From: Ruminococcus flavefaciens MA2007
GTDB lineage: Bacteria > Bacillota > Clostridia > Oscillospirales > Ruminococcaceae
Assembly (NCBI RefSeq): GCF_000621845.1
Contig: NZ_JHXF01000001.1
Coordinates: 62,001 to 126,000, forward strand
DNA: 64,000 nt
Reading direction: 5' to 3'
Below are positions 1 through 7,667 of the stretch, one piece after another (positions within the stretch are counted from its first letter, which is position 1; each line of letters begins with the position of its first letter). The notes beneath the pieces are model-generated. The model worked only from the letters and a program-made list of their open reading frames with translations. It did no database searches and was not told the origin of the DNA. Made by a program: the position numbers and the translations under genes.

Positions 1-1979
1 CAAGCAGTATCGCCTGTGTGATAGTAGCCGTCGCGCCATGTCTCGGCGGTGTTTTCCTCGTCGCCGTAGTAGCAGAGTGCAAGTCCGGGAACGCCGTAGC
101 CCTTGGCACTGCTGTCCTTGAGCTTTATGCATATCTCGCCTGTGTCGCCCACTGCGGCAGGAGTACCGTCGGGGAGAAGAACCTGTACATCGTACTGAGG
201 ATTGGGCTTGCCCATACTTCCCGGCTTAGGCTCCATGCCCACAACGTTTGCGATAGAAAGGGTAGTTTCGGTCTGTCCGAAGCCCTCCATGAGCTTGATT
301 CCTGTTGCCTTGTAGAACTGGTGGAACACCTCGGGGTTGAGGGCTTCACCTGCGATACAAGCGTATTTCAGTGATGAAAGGTCGTACTTGGAGATGTCCT
401 CCTTGATGAAGAAACGGTACATGGTCGGAGGCGCACAGAATGATGTGATATTGTACTTCTTGAACATAGGAAGTATGCTGTCTGCGTGGAAACGGTCAAA
501 GTCGTACACGAATACAGCGGCTTCGCACATCCACTGACCGTAGAGCTTGCCCCAGAGAGCCTTGCCCCAGCCTGTATCGGATATAGTGAAGTGAAGTCCG
601 TTAGGATCGGCGTTCTGCCAGTAACGGGCTGTTACATAGTGACCGAGGGGGTACTGATAGCTGTGGAGTACAAGCTTAGGATTGCCCGATGTACCCGAGC
701 TGAAGAAGATGAGCATAGGATCGGTTCCGCAGGGAGTCTCGTCAGTGCGCTCGAAATGAGTGCTGTATGCAGAGAGCTCCGCATTGAAATCGTGCCAGCC
801 CTCGCGCTGACCGTTTACGATTATCTTTGTTTTTATTGTATTTGTAACTGCGCAAGCCTTGTCTACTTCCTCTGTGATGCTTCCGTCAGCAGAGCAAACG
901 ATAGCAGATACGTTTGCGGAATTGAAGCGGTACTCGAAATCGTGCTCCTTGAGCATATTTGAAGCAGGGATAACAAGAGCTCCGATACGGTGGAGAGCGA
1001 TGATAGAGAACCAGAACTGATAGTGACGCTTGAGGACCAGCATTACGCGGTCGCCCTTTTTGATACCGAGGGACTTGAAGTAATTTGCGGTCTGGCAGGA
1101 ATACTTCTTGATGTCCTTGAATGTGAAGCGGCGCTCGTTCTTGTTTACGTCAACGTATATCATAGCTGTCTTGTCGGGACATTTTTCAGCCATTGCGTCA
1201 ACGATATCATATGCAAAGTTGAATTTATCCTGATTTTCAAAGTGAACTGCGCTGAGTATGCCCTCCTCGTTGGTCTCGCACTGTACGAACTTCTCGGCTA
1301 CAGGGTGGAGGAGACCAGCCTTGTCAACGTTTGTGAGGTGGTGCTCGGCGATGTGCTCCTTGTATTCAGCCATGCCCGTTGTACCGCGCGGAGGCATAAC
1401 GAATGCGTATATCTCGCAGTCCTCGCCGCCGAGAGCTACCTCGTCGTGGGGCATTGAGCTGTCGTAGTAGATACAGTCTCCCTCATGGAGAATCTCGGTA
1501 TGAGAGCCGACTGTCATGCGCAGTGTGCCCTTGATAACGATATCCATTTCCTGACCTGCATGGCTTGCCATGTGGAGAGGCTGAGAGAGAGCTTCCTCGG
1601 AAAACGGGATAACAACATGGAAAGGCTCTACGGTCTTGTTCTTGAACTTGGAAGCGAGACGGTTGTAGGCAAAGCCCTTTCTGCGGACGATAGGAACGCC
1701 CTCGCCCTTTCTTGTAACAGTATAGCCGCTGAGCTCAGGGCTTGTGCCCTCCATGAGGTCTGTTATCTCGACATTGAAGGTATTTGCGCATTTATAGATG
1801 AAAGTAAAGCTGAAGTCCTGCTCGCCTGATTCCAGCTTCTTGTATTCCTCAACGGAATAATCGGTCTTAGCAGCCATTTCCTCAACGGAAATGCCGAGGT
1901 CTTCACGCAGGTGCGAGATACGCTCTGCTACCTCTTTGATCCTTACTTCTGCATTCTGTAATTTCGTCATCTCGTTCAT
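1..1979 (-). CDS. HTH-cupin-AMP-dependent acyl-CoA ligase fusion (partial, 3' end beyond window)
   Basis: I translated 659 residues from the minus strand; the gene runs off the left edge. Residues about 12-75 look like an XRE-type helix-turn-helix, about 115-200 a cupin (HXAXH-type barrel region around residues 136-178), and from about 250 an adenylate-forming (ANL) acyl-CoA synthetase. ANL motifs are visible: SSGTSGNPK at 427-435, GFGQTETT at 566-573 and HTGD at 654-657. Such enzymes activate a carboxylic acid as acyl-AMP and then as acyl-CoA; the acid is not identifiable. Start: ATG at 1979 with GGAGAG 7 nt upstream. It is preceded by a T-box leader, so it probably responds to an uncharged tRNA. 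The fused regulator-like N-terminus suggests a sensor-enzyme or a membrane-independent regulatory module. Domain calls are firm, the substrate is open. Confidence 0.85.
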   Translation of the reverse strand, partial: MNEMTKLQNAEVRIKEVAERISHLREDLGISVEEMAAKTDYSVEEYKKLESGEQDFSFTFIYKCANTFNVEITDLMEGTSPELSGYTVTRKGEGVPIVRRKGFAYNRLASKFKNKTVEPFHVVIPFSEEALSQPLHMASHAGQEMDIVIKGTLRMTVGSHTEILHEGDCIYYDSSMPHDEVALGGEDCEIYAFVMPPRGTTGMAEYKEHIAEHHLTNVDKAGLLHPVAEKFVQCETNEEGILSAVHFENQDKFNFAYDIVDAMAEKCPDKTAMIYVDVNKNERRFTFKDIKKYSCQTANYFKSLGIKKGDRVMLVLKRHYQFWFSIIALHRIGALVIPASNMLKEHDFEYRFNSANVSAIVCSADGSITEEVDKACAVTNTIKTKIIVNGQREGWHDFNAELSAYSTHFERTDETPCGTDPMLIFFSSGTSGNPKLVLHSYQYPLGHYVTARYWQNADPNGLHFTISDTGWGKALWGKLYGQWMCEAAVFVYDFDRFHADSILPMFKKYNITSFCAPPTMYRFFIKEDISKYDLSSLKYACIAGEALNPEVFHQFYKATGIKLMEGFGQTETTLSIANVVGMEPKPGSMGKPNPQYDVQVLLPDGTPAAVGDTGEICIKLKDSSAKGYGVPGLALCYYGDEENTAETWRDGYYHTGDTA

Positions 1980-2059
1980 AATAAGCTCTCCTTTAAAAAT
2001 AATCAATACTGGAAAATGAAACGGGCATTTAGAAATATTCCGATGTAAGTACCGCAAAA

Positions 2060-2327
2060 AACAAAAAACTCGTCTCAAAGAAGTTCTTTGAGACGAGCAT
2101 CATTAACTGAATACCCGCGGTACCACTCAAATTGTGCCGCTATTGCGTAACACCACTTCAGACTCCAGCAAGTCCTATTCATTAACGCAGAATCACGGAA
2201 GCGCTTACTGAAGCTTTCAGCACTTCGGCTCAGAAGGGATACACAGCACTGCTTATCACCGACTCGCACCAACCGTCGGCTCTCTGTAGACATTGGCGAT
2301 ACTTTGCTTGTCTTCCTCATAGCTTAT
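2060..2327 (-). promoter_or_regulatory. T-box riboswitch leader with terminator
   Basis: On the minus strand the canonical T-box core GAGTGGTACCGCGG lies at about 2115-2128. Upstream are an AGAGAG bulge and a GGTTGGTGCGAG-like distal loop closed by CCGAC/GTCGG, which together are the tRNA-elbow-contacting part of Stem I. A Stem III-like hairpin (CTGAAAGCTTCAG) follows. The leader ends in a 12-bp terminator hairpin (2069-2097) with a U-tract. It controls the ligase gene starting at 1979. I could not settle the specifier codon, because the Stem I base around the sequence GTGTATCCC folds in more than one way. Confidence 0.9.
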
Positions 2328-2333
2328 GTTTGG

Positions 2334-2362
2334 ATTATATCACACAAAAATGCATTTGTCAA
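2334..2362 (-). promoter_or_regulatory. Consensus sigma-A promoter of the T-box leader
   Basis: TTGACA (2357-2362) and TATAAT (2334-2339) on the minus strand are separated by exactly 17 bp. Both hexamers are perfect. Transcription should start near 2327, at the beginning of the T-box. Confidence 0.85.
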
Positions 2363-2481
2363 GGGGTTTTTGAAAAATTGCACTGCAATTTTTCAGTCCT
2401 TAGTGCTTAGTGATTAGTTATTAGAAAATAGTGAGTAGTAAGTAGAAATATCCGTCCCGAATTTACTTGCTGAGAATATGA

Positions 2482-2647
2482 GCGGGATTCCTAAGGGACG
2501 TGTTCCTTAGGCGGAGTCCAGAGGCAGAGCCTCTGGCAGGTTTGGGCAGAGCCCAAGAACCGAAGGCGCCTCGCAAGGGGTGAATCGAAAAACAATCCAG
2601 TGAATTGTTTTTCGAGAGGGGACGCCTTGCAAGAGAAGGCGTCCCCT
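2482..2647. repeat. Five-hairpin structured repeat, copy 1
   Basis: A 166-bp element made of five consecutive hairpins: CCTAAGGGA/TTCCTTAGG, CCAGAGGC/GCCTCTGG, TTGGGC/GCCCAA, a 12-bp stem TCGAAAAACAAT/ATTGTTTTTCGA, and GGGGACGCCTT/AAGGCGTCCCC. A second copy lies at 33968-34137 and differs mainly by paired changes that keep the stems. It is non-coding: frames through it are open but show no protein-like composition. It lies just before the promoter of the peptidase gene at 2715. I do not recognise a named family. Confidence 0.8.
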
Positions 2648-2666
2648 GACAGGCGGATATAAACGG

Positions 2667-2695
2667 TTGACACAATGGCGTTACTGCGATATAAT
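2667..2695 (+). promoter_or_regulatory. Consensus promoter of the 2.7-7.4 kb operon
   Basis: TTGACA (2667-2672), 17-bp spacer, TATAAT (2690-2695). It should drive the five-gene run beginning at 2715. Confidence 0.85.
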
Positions 2696-2714
2696 TGTTT
2701 CATAGGAGAATAAA

Positions 2715-3443
2715 ATGAAAACATTATCTACTGAAACAAGGCGTGTGATGACTCCGCTGGGAGCAATGGATTACACCCTTGAACGCAAAAAAGTGAAAAA
2801 TATAAATCTTCGGGTAAAGCACGACGGCTCGGTGTACGTTTCTGCGCCGAAGCGCGTTCCCGTCCGTGAAATAGAGGCTTTTATCATCAGCAGGAGCGAG
2901 CATATCCGCAGGGCGGCTGTGTACTTCGCAGAGCGCGACGTGAAAAAAGCTCCCCCCAGCTATACCGACGGCGAGGAACTCATGTACCTCGGCGGCAAGC
3001 TTAAATTATCGCTTATACCCGACAGCCGCGAGTATGCGGAGCTTTGCGGAGAGGAGCTCCAAATCCACATCAGGGACACGGGCAATACTCAGCGCGTAAA
3101 GAAGCTTGCGGACGGCTGGTACGACAAGCAGTGCAAAGAGGTATTCTTTGAAATAGTCCTTGAAACACACAAGAAATTTGTGAAATACGGCGTTGCAATG
3201 CCCCAGATAAAGATACGCTCCATGACCTCCCGCTGGGGGAGCTGTCACTACACAAGGGGCATGATAACGCTGAACAGGCGGCTCATCGAAGCTCCGCGGC
3301 ACTGCATAGAGCACGTAGTCACACATGAGTTCTGCCATTTTATACACCCCGACCACTCAAAGGACTTCTACGCCCTGCTGGGAGCGGAGTTTCCCCAATG
3401 GCGTTCAGCCAAGGCTGAGCTTGAAAAAACAGTTATACTGTGA
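2715..3443 (+). CDS. YgjP-like (DUF45/M48-type) zinc metallopeptidase
   Basis: The 242-residue protein belongs to the YgjP/DUF45 family of putative zinc peptidases. The active-site helix HEFCH (H204, E205, H208) matches HEXXH, and H214 in PDHSKDF is the likely third ligand. The preceding MTSRWGSCHYTRG segment is also typical of the family. There is no signal peptide, so it should act in the cytoplasm. Start: ATG with AGGAG 8 nt upstream, just after a consensus promoter. It is the first gene of an operon, 9 nt before ygiQ. The physiological substrate of this family is not known to me. Confidence 0.85.
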   Translation: MKTLSTETRRVMTPLGAMDYTLERKKVKNINLRVKHDGSVYVSAPKRVPVREIEAFIISRSEHIRRAAVYFAERDVKKAPPSYTDGEELMYLGGKLKLSLIPDSREYAELCGEELQIHIRDTGNTQRVKKLADGWYDKQCKEVFFEIVLETHKKFVKYGVAMPQIKIRSMTSRWGSCHYTRGMITLNRRLIEAPRHCIEHVVTHEFCHFIHPDHSKDFYALLGAEFPQWRSAKAELEKTVIL

Positions 3444-3452
3444 GGTGATACC

Positions 3453-5435
3453 ATGTACGAGGGCTTTCTGCCTACTACTAAAAAAGAAATGGACGAGCTG
3501 GGAATAGAGCAGTTCGACTACATATATATTACAGGCGACGCATACGTAGACCACCCCAGCTTCGGAGCGGCTATCGTTACCCGTCTTATCGAGAGCATGG
3601 GCTTCACTGTGGGTATCATATCACAGCCCGACTGGCACAGCGACAGGGACTTCCGCCGCTTCGGTGCGCCTAAGTACGCCTTTCTTGTGACCGCAGGAAA
3701 TATCGACTCCATGGTAGCTCACTACACTGCGGCTAAGAGAAAGCGCTCCGACGACGCATACACCGCAGGAGGCGTGGCAGGCAAGCGCCCTGACCGCGCA
3801 GTTATAGTCTACTGCCAGAAGCTCCGCGAATACTTCGGGGATATCCCCATAGCTATAGGCGGTCTGGAGGCTTCGCTCCGCCGCTTTGCACATTACGACT
3901 ACTGGGACGACGCAGTGCGCCCCTCTGTTCTCGTTGACAGCGGCGCCGACCTGCTGATGTACGGCATGGGCGAGCACCAGATACAGGAGATGTGCACCCG
4001 TCTTGCGGCAGGTGAACGCATACAGGATATGCACGATATACGCGGCACCTGCTATCTCACAGAGCCCGTGAACACGCCACTCGGCGCGGCGCAGTGCCCC
4101 TCCTTCGAGCAGGTTCGGGACAGCAAGCCCGAGTACGCAAAGGCGGTAAAGATACAGTACGACTGGCAGGACGAGGTCTATGGAAAGACCATAATCCAGC
4201 GCCACGGCAAAATGATGCTGGTGCAGCTGCCACCTGCCTACAGCCTTACCACCGAGGAGCTCGACCACATCTACTCCCTGCCCTACACAAGGGCTATCCA
4301 CCCCTCCTACGAGGCTCTCGGCGGAGTCCCCGGCATCGAGGAGGTGCGCTTTTCTATCACTCATAACCGCGGCTGCTTCGGCTACTGCAATTTCTGCTCT
4401 ATCGCACTTCATCAGGGCAGACGTATCACCGTCCGCAGTGTGGAGTCGGTGCTTGCCGAAGCTGAACGCATAACGAAAATGCCCGATTTCAAGGGCTATA
4501 TCCACGACGTAGGCGGTCCTACGGCGGACTTCCGCCGCCCCTCCTGCGACAAGCAGCTCTCAAAGGGACTGTGCATGGGCAAGAAATGCCTTGCTCCCAA
4601 GCCCTGTCCTGCACTGAAGGTAGACCACACGGAGTACCTTGATATGCTGCGGAAGATACGCAGGGTAAAGGGCGTCAAGCGAGTGTTTATCCGCTCGGGC
4701 ATACGCTACGACTACCTCATCGAGGACAAGGACGACGAGTTCATGAAGGAGCTCATAATGCACCATGTCAGCGGTCAGCTGAAAGTCGCTCCCGAGCACT
4801 GCTCCGCGGTAGTTCTCGACAAAATGGGTAAGCCCCACATCGAAGCCTACAAGCGTTTCCAGAAGCGCTTCTACGAGATAACCAAGAGCATGGGCAAGGA
4901 GCAGTATCTTGTGCCCTACCTCATGTCCTCACACCCCGGAAGCACCCTCAACGAAGCCATAGACCTTGCCCTCTTCCTGAAAGAGAACAAGATACGTCCC
5001 GAGCAGGTGCAGGACTTCTATCCGACGCCGGGCACTATTTCCACGGCAATGTTCTACACGGAGCTTGATCCCTACACAATGGAAAAGGTCTACGTGCCGA
5101 AAACTCCCAAGGAAAAGGCTATGCAGCGAGCTCTGCTGCAATACTTCCGCCCACAGAACAAGGAGATAGTCCTTGAAGCTCTCAGAGCCGCAGGACGCCG
5201 CGACCTCATCGGTACGTCGCCGAAATGCCTTGTGGCGGACGACAGCCGCGGACAGGGCGGTACTCCCCGAAAAGGCGGTGACAACAAGTCGTGGCAAAAT
5301 ACTTCAAAGACACGGAAAGCTTCGTCAAGGCAGCAGGAGAGAAATACAAACTCAGCACGCAGCAGAAACAATACCTCCGCGAGCTGGCAGAAAAACGGAA
5401 AAAAGAACGGGCAGAACGGAAAAAGAAAGCACTGA
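3453..5435 (+). CDS. YgiQ family radical SAM protein
   Basis: The 660-residue protein matches the YgiQ (UPF0313) radical SAM family: an N-terminal B12-binding-like region, then the iron-sulphur cluster motif CX3CX2C (C308, C312, C315, in GCFGYCNFC), then a TIM-barrel core. The reaction is not established for the family. Start: ATG with GAGGTGAT upstream. The last ~55 residues are Ser/Asn/Lys/Arg-rich and probably disordered; their coding sequence is shared with the start of the next gene in another frame, an overlap of 145 nt. The disordered tail may tolerate that overlap. Confidence 0.88.
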   Translation: MYEGFLPTTKKEMDELGIEQFDYIYITGDAYVDHPSFGAAIVTRLIESMGFTVGIISQPDWHSDRDFRRFGAPKYAFLVTAGNIDSMVAHYTAAKRKRSDDAYTAGGVAGKRPDRAVIVYCQKLREYFGDIPIAIGGLEASLRRFAHYDYWDDAVRPSVLVDSGADLLMYGMGEHQIQEMCTRLAAGERIQDMHDIRGTCYLTEPVNTPLGAAQCPSFEQVRDSKPEYAKAVKIQYDWQDEVYGKTIIQRHGKMMLVQLPPAYSLTTEELDHIYSLPYTRAIHPSYEALGGVPGIEEVRFSITHNRGCFGYCNFCSIALHQGRRITVRSVESVLAEAERITKMPDFKGYIHDVGGPTADFRRPSCDKQLSKGLCMGKKCLAPKPCPALKVDHTEYLDMLRKIRRVKGVKRVFIRSGIRYDYLIEDKDDEFMKELIMHHVSGQLKVAPEHCSAVVLDKMGKPHIEAYKRFQKRFYEITKSMGKEQYLVPYLMSSHPGSTLNEAIDLALFLKENKIRPEQVQDFYPTPGTISTAMFYTELDPYTMEKVYVPKTPKEKAMQRALLQYFRPQNKEIVLEALRAAGRRDLIGTSPKCLVADDSRGQGGTPRKGGDNKSWQNTSKTRKASSRQQERNTNSARSRNNTSASWQKNGKKNGQNGKRKH

Positions 5436-6301
5436 ACCTGCTATGGCTGCTGATAACGGCGGCTGTACTGGTATTTATTGGCTGGCGGTATTTCCGAAAG
5501 CCGCCCCACACATTTCCCAATGAGGACAAGCTGGTCATGCACTTCATCGACGTGGGGCAGGGCGACTGCACATTTATCGCCGCAAACGGCGTGACTATGC
5601 TGGTGGACTGCGGCGAAAACGAGGTCTCGGAGCGCGTCGTGGACTATCTTCGTGAGCTGGGCGTGGGACGTCTCGACTACATCATCGCAACTCACCCGCA
5701 CTCCGACCATATGGGCGGTATGTACCGTATCATCGACGTTTTCGACGTCGGCGAAGTCCTTGTGCCCCATATCCCCGACGAGCAGATACCGACTGCGGTT
5801 TTCTATGAGCGCTTTCTGGACAGCTGTGCTGCGAAGAAAGTCCCCGTTGAAGAAGCAAAGGTGGGACAGGTGCTTGAGATCGGCAGTGCAAGAGCGGAGA
5901 TAATAGCTCCCGACGGCGGCTTCTATGAGGACTTGAACAACTACTCCATAGCATTCATGCTCATTCACGGCAATAACAAATGCCTGTTCACAGGCGACGC
6001 TGAGGCGGAGTCCGAAGCGGCTATGATAAGCGGCGGCAGGCTCGGCAAGGTCGCGCTCTATAAGGCAGGACACCACGGCAGTTCCCATTCCTCAACGGCG
6101 GAGCTTTTAGACATTATCCGTCCGCAGACAGCGGTCATTTCCTGCGGAAACGAGAATCCCTACGGACACCCTGCTGACAGCACCGTGAAAAGGCTGAAAA
6201 AATACGCGGATATGGTCTGCCGAACAGACGTAAACGGCACTATAACCGCGGAATCCAACGGCGCGGATATGAAGATAACCTGCGAAAGGGAGAAAAAATG
6301 A
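5291..6301 (+). CDS. ComEC C-terminal-like metallo-beta-lactamase fold protein, membrane anchored
   Basis: Begins with a charged helix, one transmembrane segment (about residues 49-66), then a metallo-beta-lactamase domain resembling the C-terminal hydrolase domain of ComEC/Rec2: FIDVGQGDC and the metal-binding motif HPHSDH (H135, H137, D139, H140). Similar stand-alone proteins are annotated as ComEC/Rec2-related and are presumed nucleases or phosphodiesterases outside the membrane. The start is GTG at 5291 with AAGGCGGTG about 10 nt upstream; no later start keeps the membrane segment. This puts the first 145 nt inside the 3' end of ygiQ. It overlaps the following DUF3006 gene by 4 nt (ATGA), and the same gene pair is common in Clostridia. 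Confidence 0.85.
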   Translation: MAKYFKDTESFVKAAGEKYKLSTQQKQYLRELAEKRKKERAERKKKALNLLWLLITAAVLVFIGWRYFRKPPHTFPNEDKLVMHFIDVGQGDCTFIAANGVTMLVDCGENEVSERVVDYLRELGVGRLDYIIATHPHSDHMGGMYRIIDVFDVGEVLVPHIPDEQIPTAVFYERFLDSCAAKKVPVEEAKVGQVLEIGSARAEIIAPDGGFYEDLNNYSIAFMLIHGNNKCLFTGDAEAESEAAMISGGRLGKVALYKAGHHGSSHSSTAELLDIIRPQTAVISCGNENPYGHPADSTVKRLKKYADMVCRTDVNGTITAESNGADMKITCEREKK

Positions 6302-6510
6302 CCATTATCGACAGATTTGAGGGAGAATACGCAGTCCTTGAAACGGACAGCGGCATGAAGAACGTTCTCCGTGATATGCTCCCCGAAGAAGCCCGTGAGG
6401 GTGACGTGGTGGAGCTGAAAAACGGCGCTTATACCGTAAACAAAAAAGCGGCGGAGAAACGCCGCAGGGAGCTTCGGGAAAAGCTGAAAAAACTACAAAA
6501 GGAGAATTGA
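6298..6510 (+). CDS. DUF3006 domain protein
   Basis: A 70-residue protein with the DUF3006 pattern: an N-terminal small beta domain (DRFEGEYAVLE, followed by EGDVVEL) and a Lys/Arg-rich C-terminal helix. Function unknown. It is translationally coupled (ATGA) to the metallo-beta-lactamase gene, and this pairing recurs in Firmicutes, so the two products probably work together. The basic tail could bind nucleic acid; that is inference only. Confidence 0.8.
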   Translation: MTIIDRFEGEYAVLETDSGMKNVLRDMLPEEAREGDVVELKNGAYTVNKKAAEKRRRELREKLKKLQKEN

Positions 6511-6511
6511 T

Positions 6512-7384
6512 ATGTCCATACGCAGTAAGATATTCAGAAAAATGTGCGAAGAAAGCGACGCCAAGCGCGACGAGGGACTGACAACTCCCCCTGAGATAGA
6601 GCGCTTTGACGATATAAAATACGGCTCTGACGAGAACTGGCAGGTGCTGGATGTGTACCGTCCCAAGGCTCTCAGCGGAAAAATCCCCGTTATCGTCAGC
6701 TTTCACGGCGGCGGCTGGGTATACGGCGATAAAAAGGTCTACCAGTTTTACTGCATGGAGCTTGCAAAGCACGGCTTCGCAGTGGTGAACTACTCCTACA
6801 GACTTGCTCCCGAATACCGCTTCCCTGCGCCCTTTGAGGACACCAACATGGTCTTTGAATGGGTGATGAAGAACGCCGAGCAGTACGGCTTTGACCTTGA
6901 TAAACTCTTTGCTGTGGGAGACTCCGCAGGAGCAATGGGTATCGCCCTTTATGCCTGCATTTGCACAGATAAGGAGTACGCAAAGATATACCCATTCACA
7001 ACTCCAGAGGGCTTGAAGTTCAAGGGACTGGCGCTCAACTGCGGTATCTATCAGACCAATGACGCAGGTATCATCAAGTCCATGAAGGACTTCCTCGAGA
7101 AGAAGGACTATCCTGCTATCCTTGATAAGTTCAGCGTTGTCGACCTTGTGAACAAGGATTTTCCGCCCTGCTATATAATGACCTCCAACGAGGACTTCCT
7201 CCGCGAGGAGCCAAAGGCGCTCATGGAGAGTCTTGATAAATTAGGCGTGAAGTACAGGTACAAGCTTTACGGTGACGAGGAACACCCTCTGGGACACGTA
7301 TTCCACTGCGATGTGAAGTCTGAATTTGCAAAGCAGGCTAATGATGACGAATGCGATTTCTTCAGGGAATTGATTAAGAGCTAA
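6512..7384 (+). CDS. HSL-family alpha/beta-hydrolase (esterase)
   Basis: The 290-residue protein shows the hormone-sensitive-lipase fold signatures: oxyanion-hole motif HGGGW (65-69) and nucleophile elbow GDSAG (136-140, Ser138). The acid and histidine of the triad are likely in SNEDFL and in the GHVFH segment near the C-terminus. No signal peptide, so a cytoplasmic carboxylesterase; deacetylation of imported oligosaccharides is possible in a fibre degrader but is not shown. It follows DUF3006 by one nucleotide and ends the operon; hairpin repeats follow. Confidence 0.85.
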   Translation: MSIRSKIFRKMCEESDAKRDEGLTTPPEIERFDDIKYGSDENWQVLDVYRPKALSGKIPVIVSFHGGGWVYGDKKVYQFYCMELAKHGFAVVNYSYRLAPEYRFPAPFEDTNMVFEWVMKNAEQYGFDLDKLFAVGDSAGAMGIALYACICTDKEYAKIYPFTTPEGLKFKGLALNCGIYQTNDAGIIKSMKDFLEKKDYPAILDKFSVVDLVNKDFPPCYIMTSNEDFLREEPKALMESLDKLGVKYRYKLYGDEEHPLGHVFHCDVKSEFAKQANDDECDFFRELIKS

Positions 7385-7398
7385 GAACTAAAATGCAA

Positions 7399-7511
7399 GG
7401 GCGCACAAGGGGAGCCCCCTCTGGCGGAACGTGGCATAAAATTACCGAGCCCATACTTTCAGGCTCGGTAACCCACTTTTTCTGCTAAGGGAAGCTGACT
7501 AATGTGCGCCC
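7399..7511. repeat. Tandem palindromic intergenic repeat, copy A
   Basis: A 113-bp unit bounded by the inverted ends GGGCGCACA and TGTGCGCCC. Inside is a second hairpin, TTACCGAGCC/GGCTCGGTAA, and the shared core GGAGCCCCCTCTGGCGGA and CCCACTTTTTC. It is followed 28 bp later by copy B. It lies between convergent genes (esterase and glyS), so it may also end transcripts. Confidence 0.75.
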
Positions 7512-7539
7512 ATGTTTAATAATACGTTAAACAACAAAA

Positions 7540-7655
7540 GGGGCTGCCAAGTGGAGCCCCCTCTGGCGGATTCGCAGGTTACTAAATATGAGCCGTAAGT
7601 TTACGGCTCGGTAGCCCACTTTTTCCGTTAAGGGGAGCAGCCTAAAGGCAGCCCC
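7540..7655. repeat. Tandem palindromic intergenic repeat, copy B
   Basis: A 116-bp unit with the same core as copy A, but its ends are GGGGCTGCC/GGCAGCCCC, so the outer stem is kept while its sequence is wholly different. The inner hairpin is GAGCCGTAA/TTTACGGCTC. A shortened relative, in which only AAGGGGAGCAGCCTAA remains within a different stem, forms the terminator at 16520-16562. Confidence 0.75.
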
Positions 7656-7667
7656 TATATTTCATTC

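Noticed and set aside
18..1829. Plus-strand open frames across 1-1979
   Set aside because: They are shadows of the minus-strand ligase, whose translation shows complete HTH, cupin and ANL motifs.
3621..4505. 294-codon minus-strand open frame opposite ygiQ
   Set aside because: No ribosome site and a Val/Ala/Leu/Cys-rich shadow composition; the opposite strand is a clear radical SAM gene.
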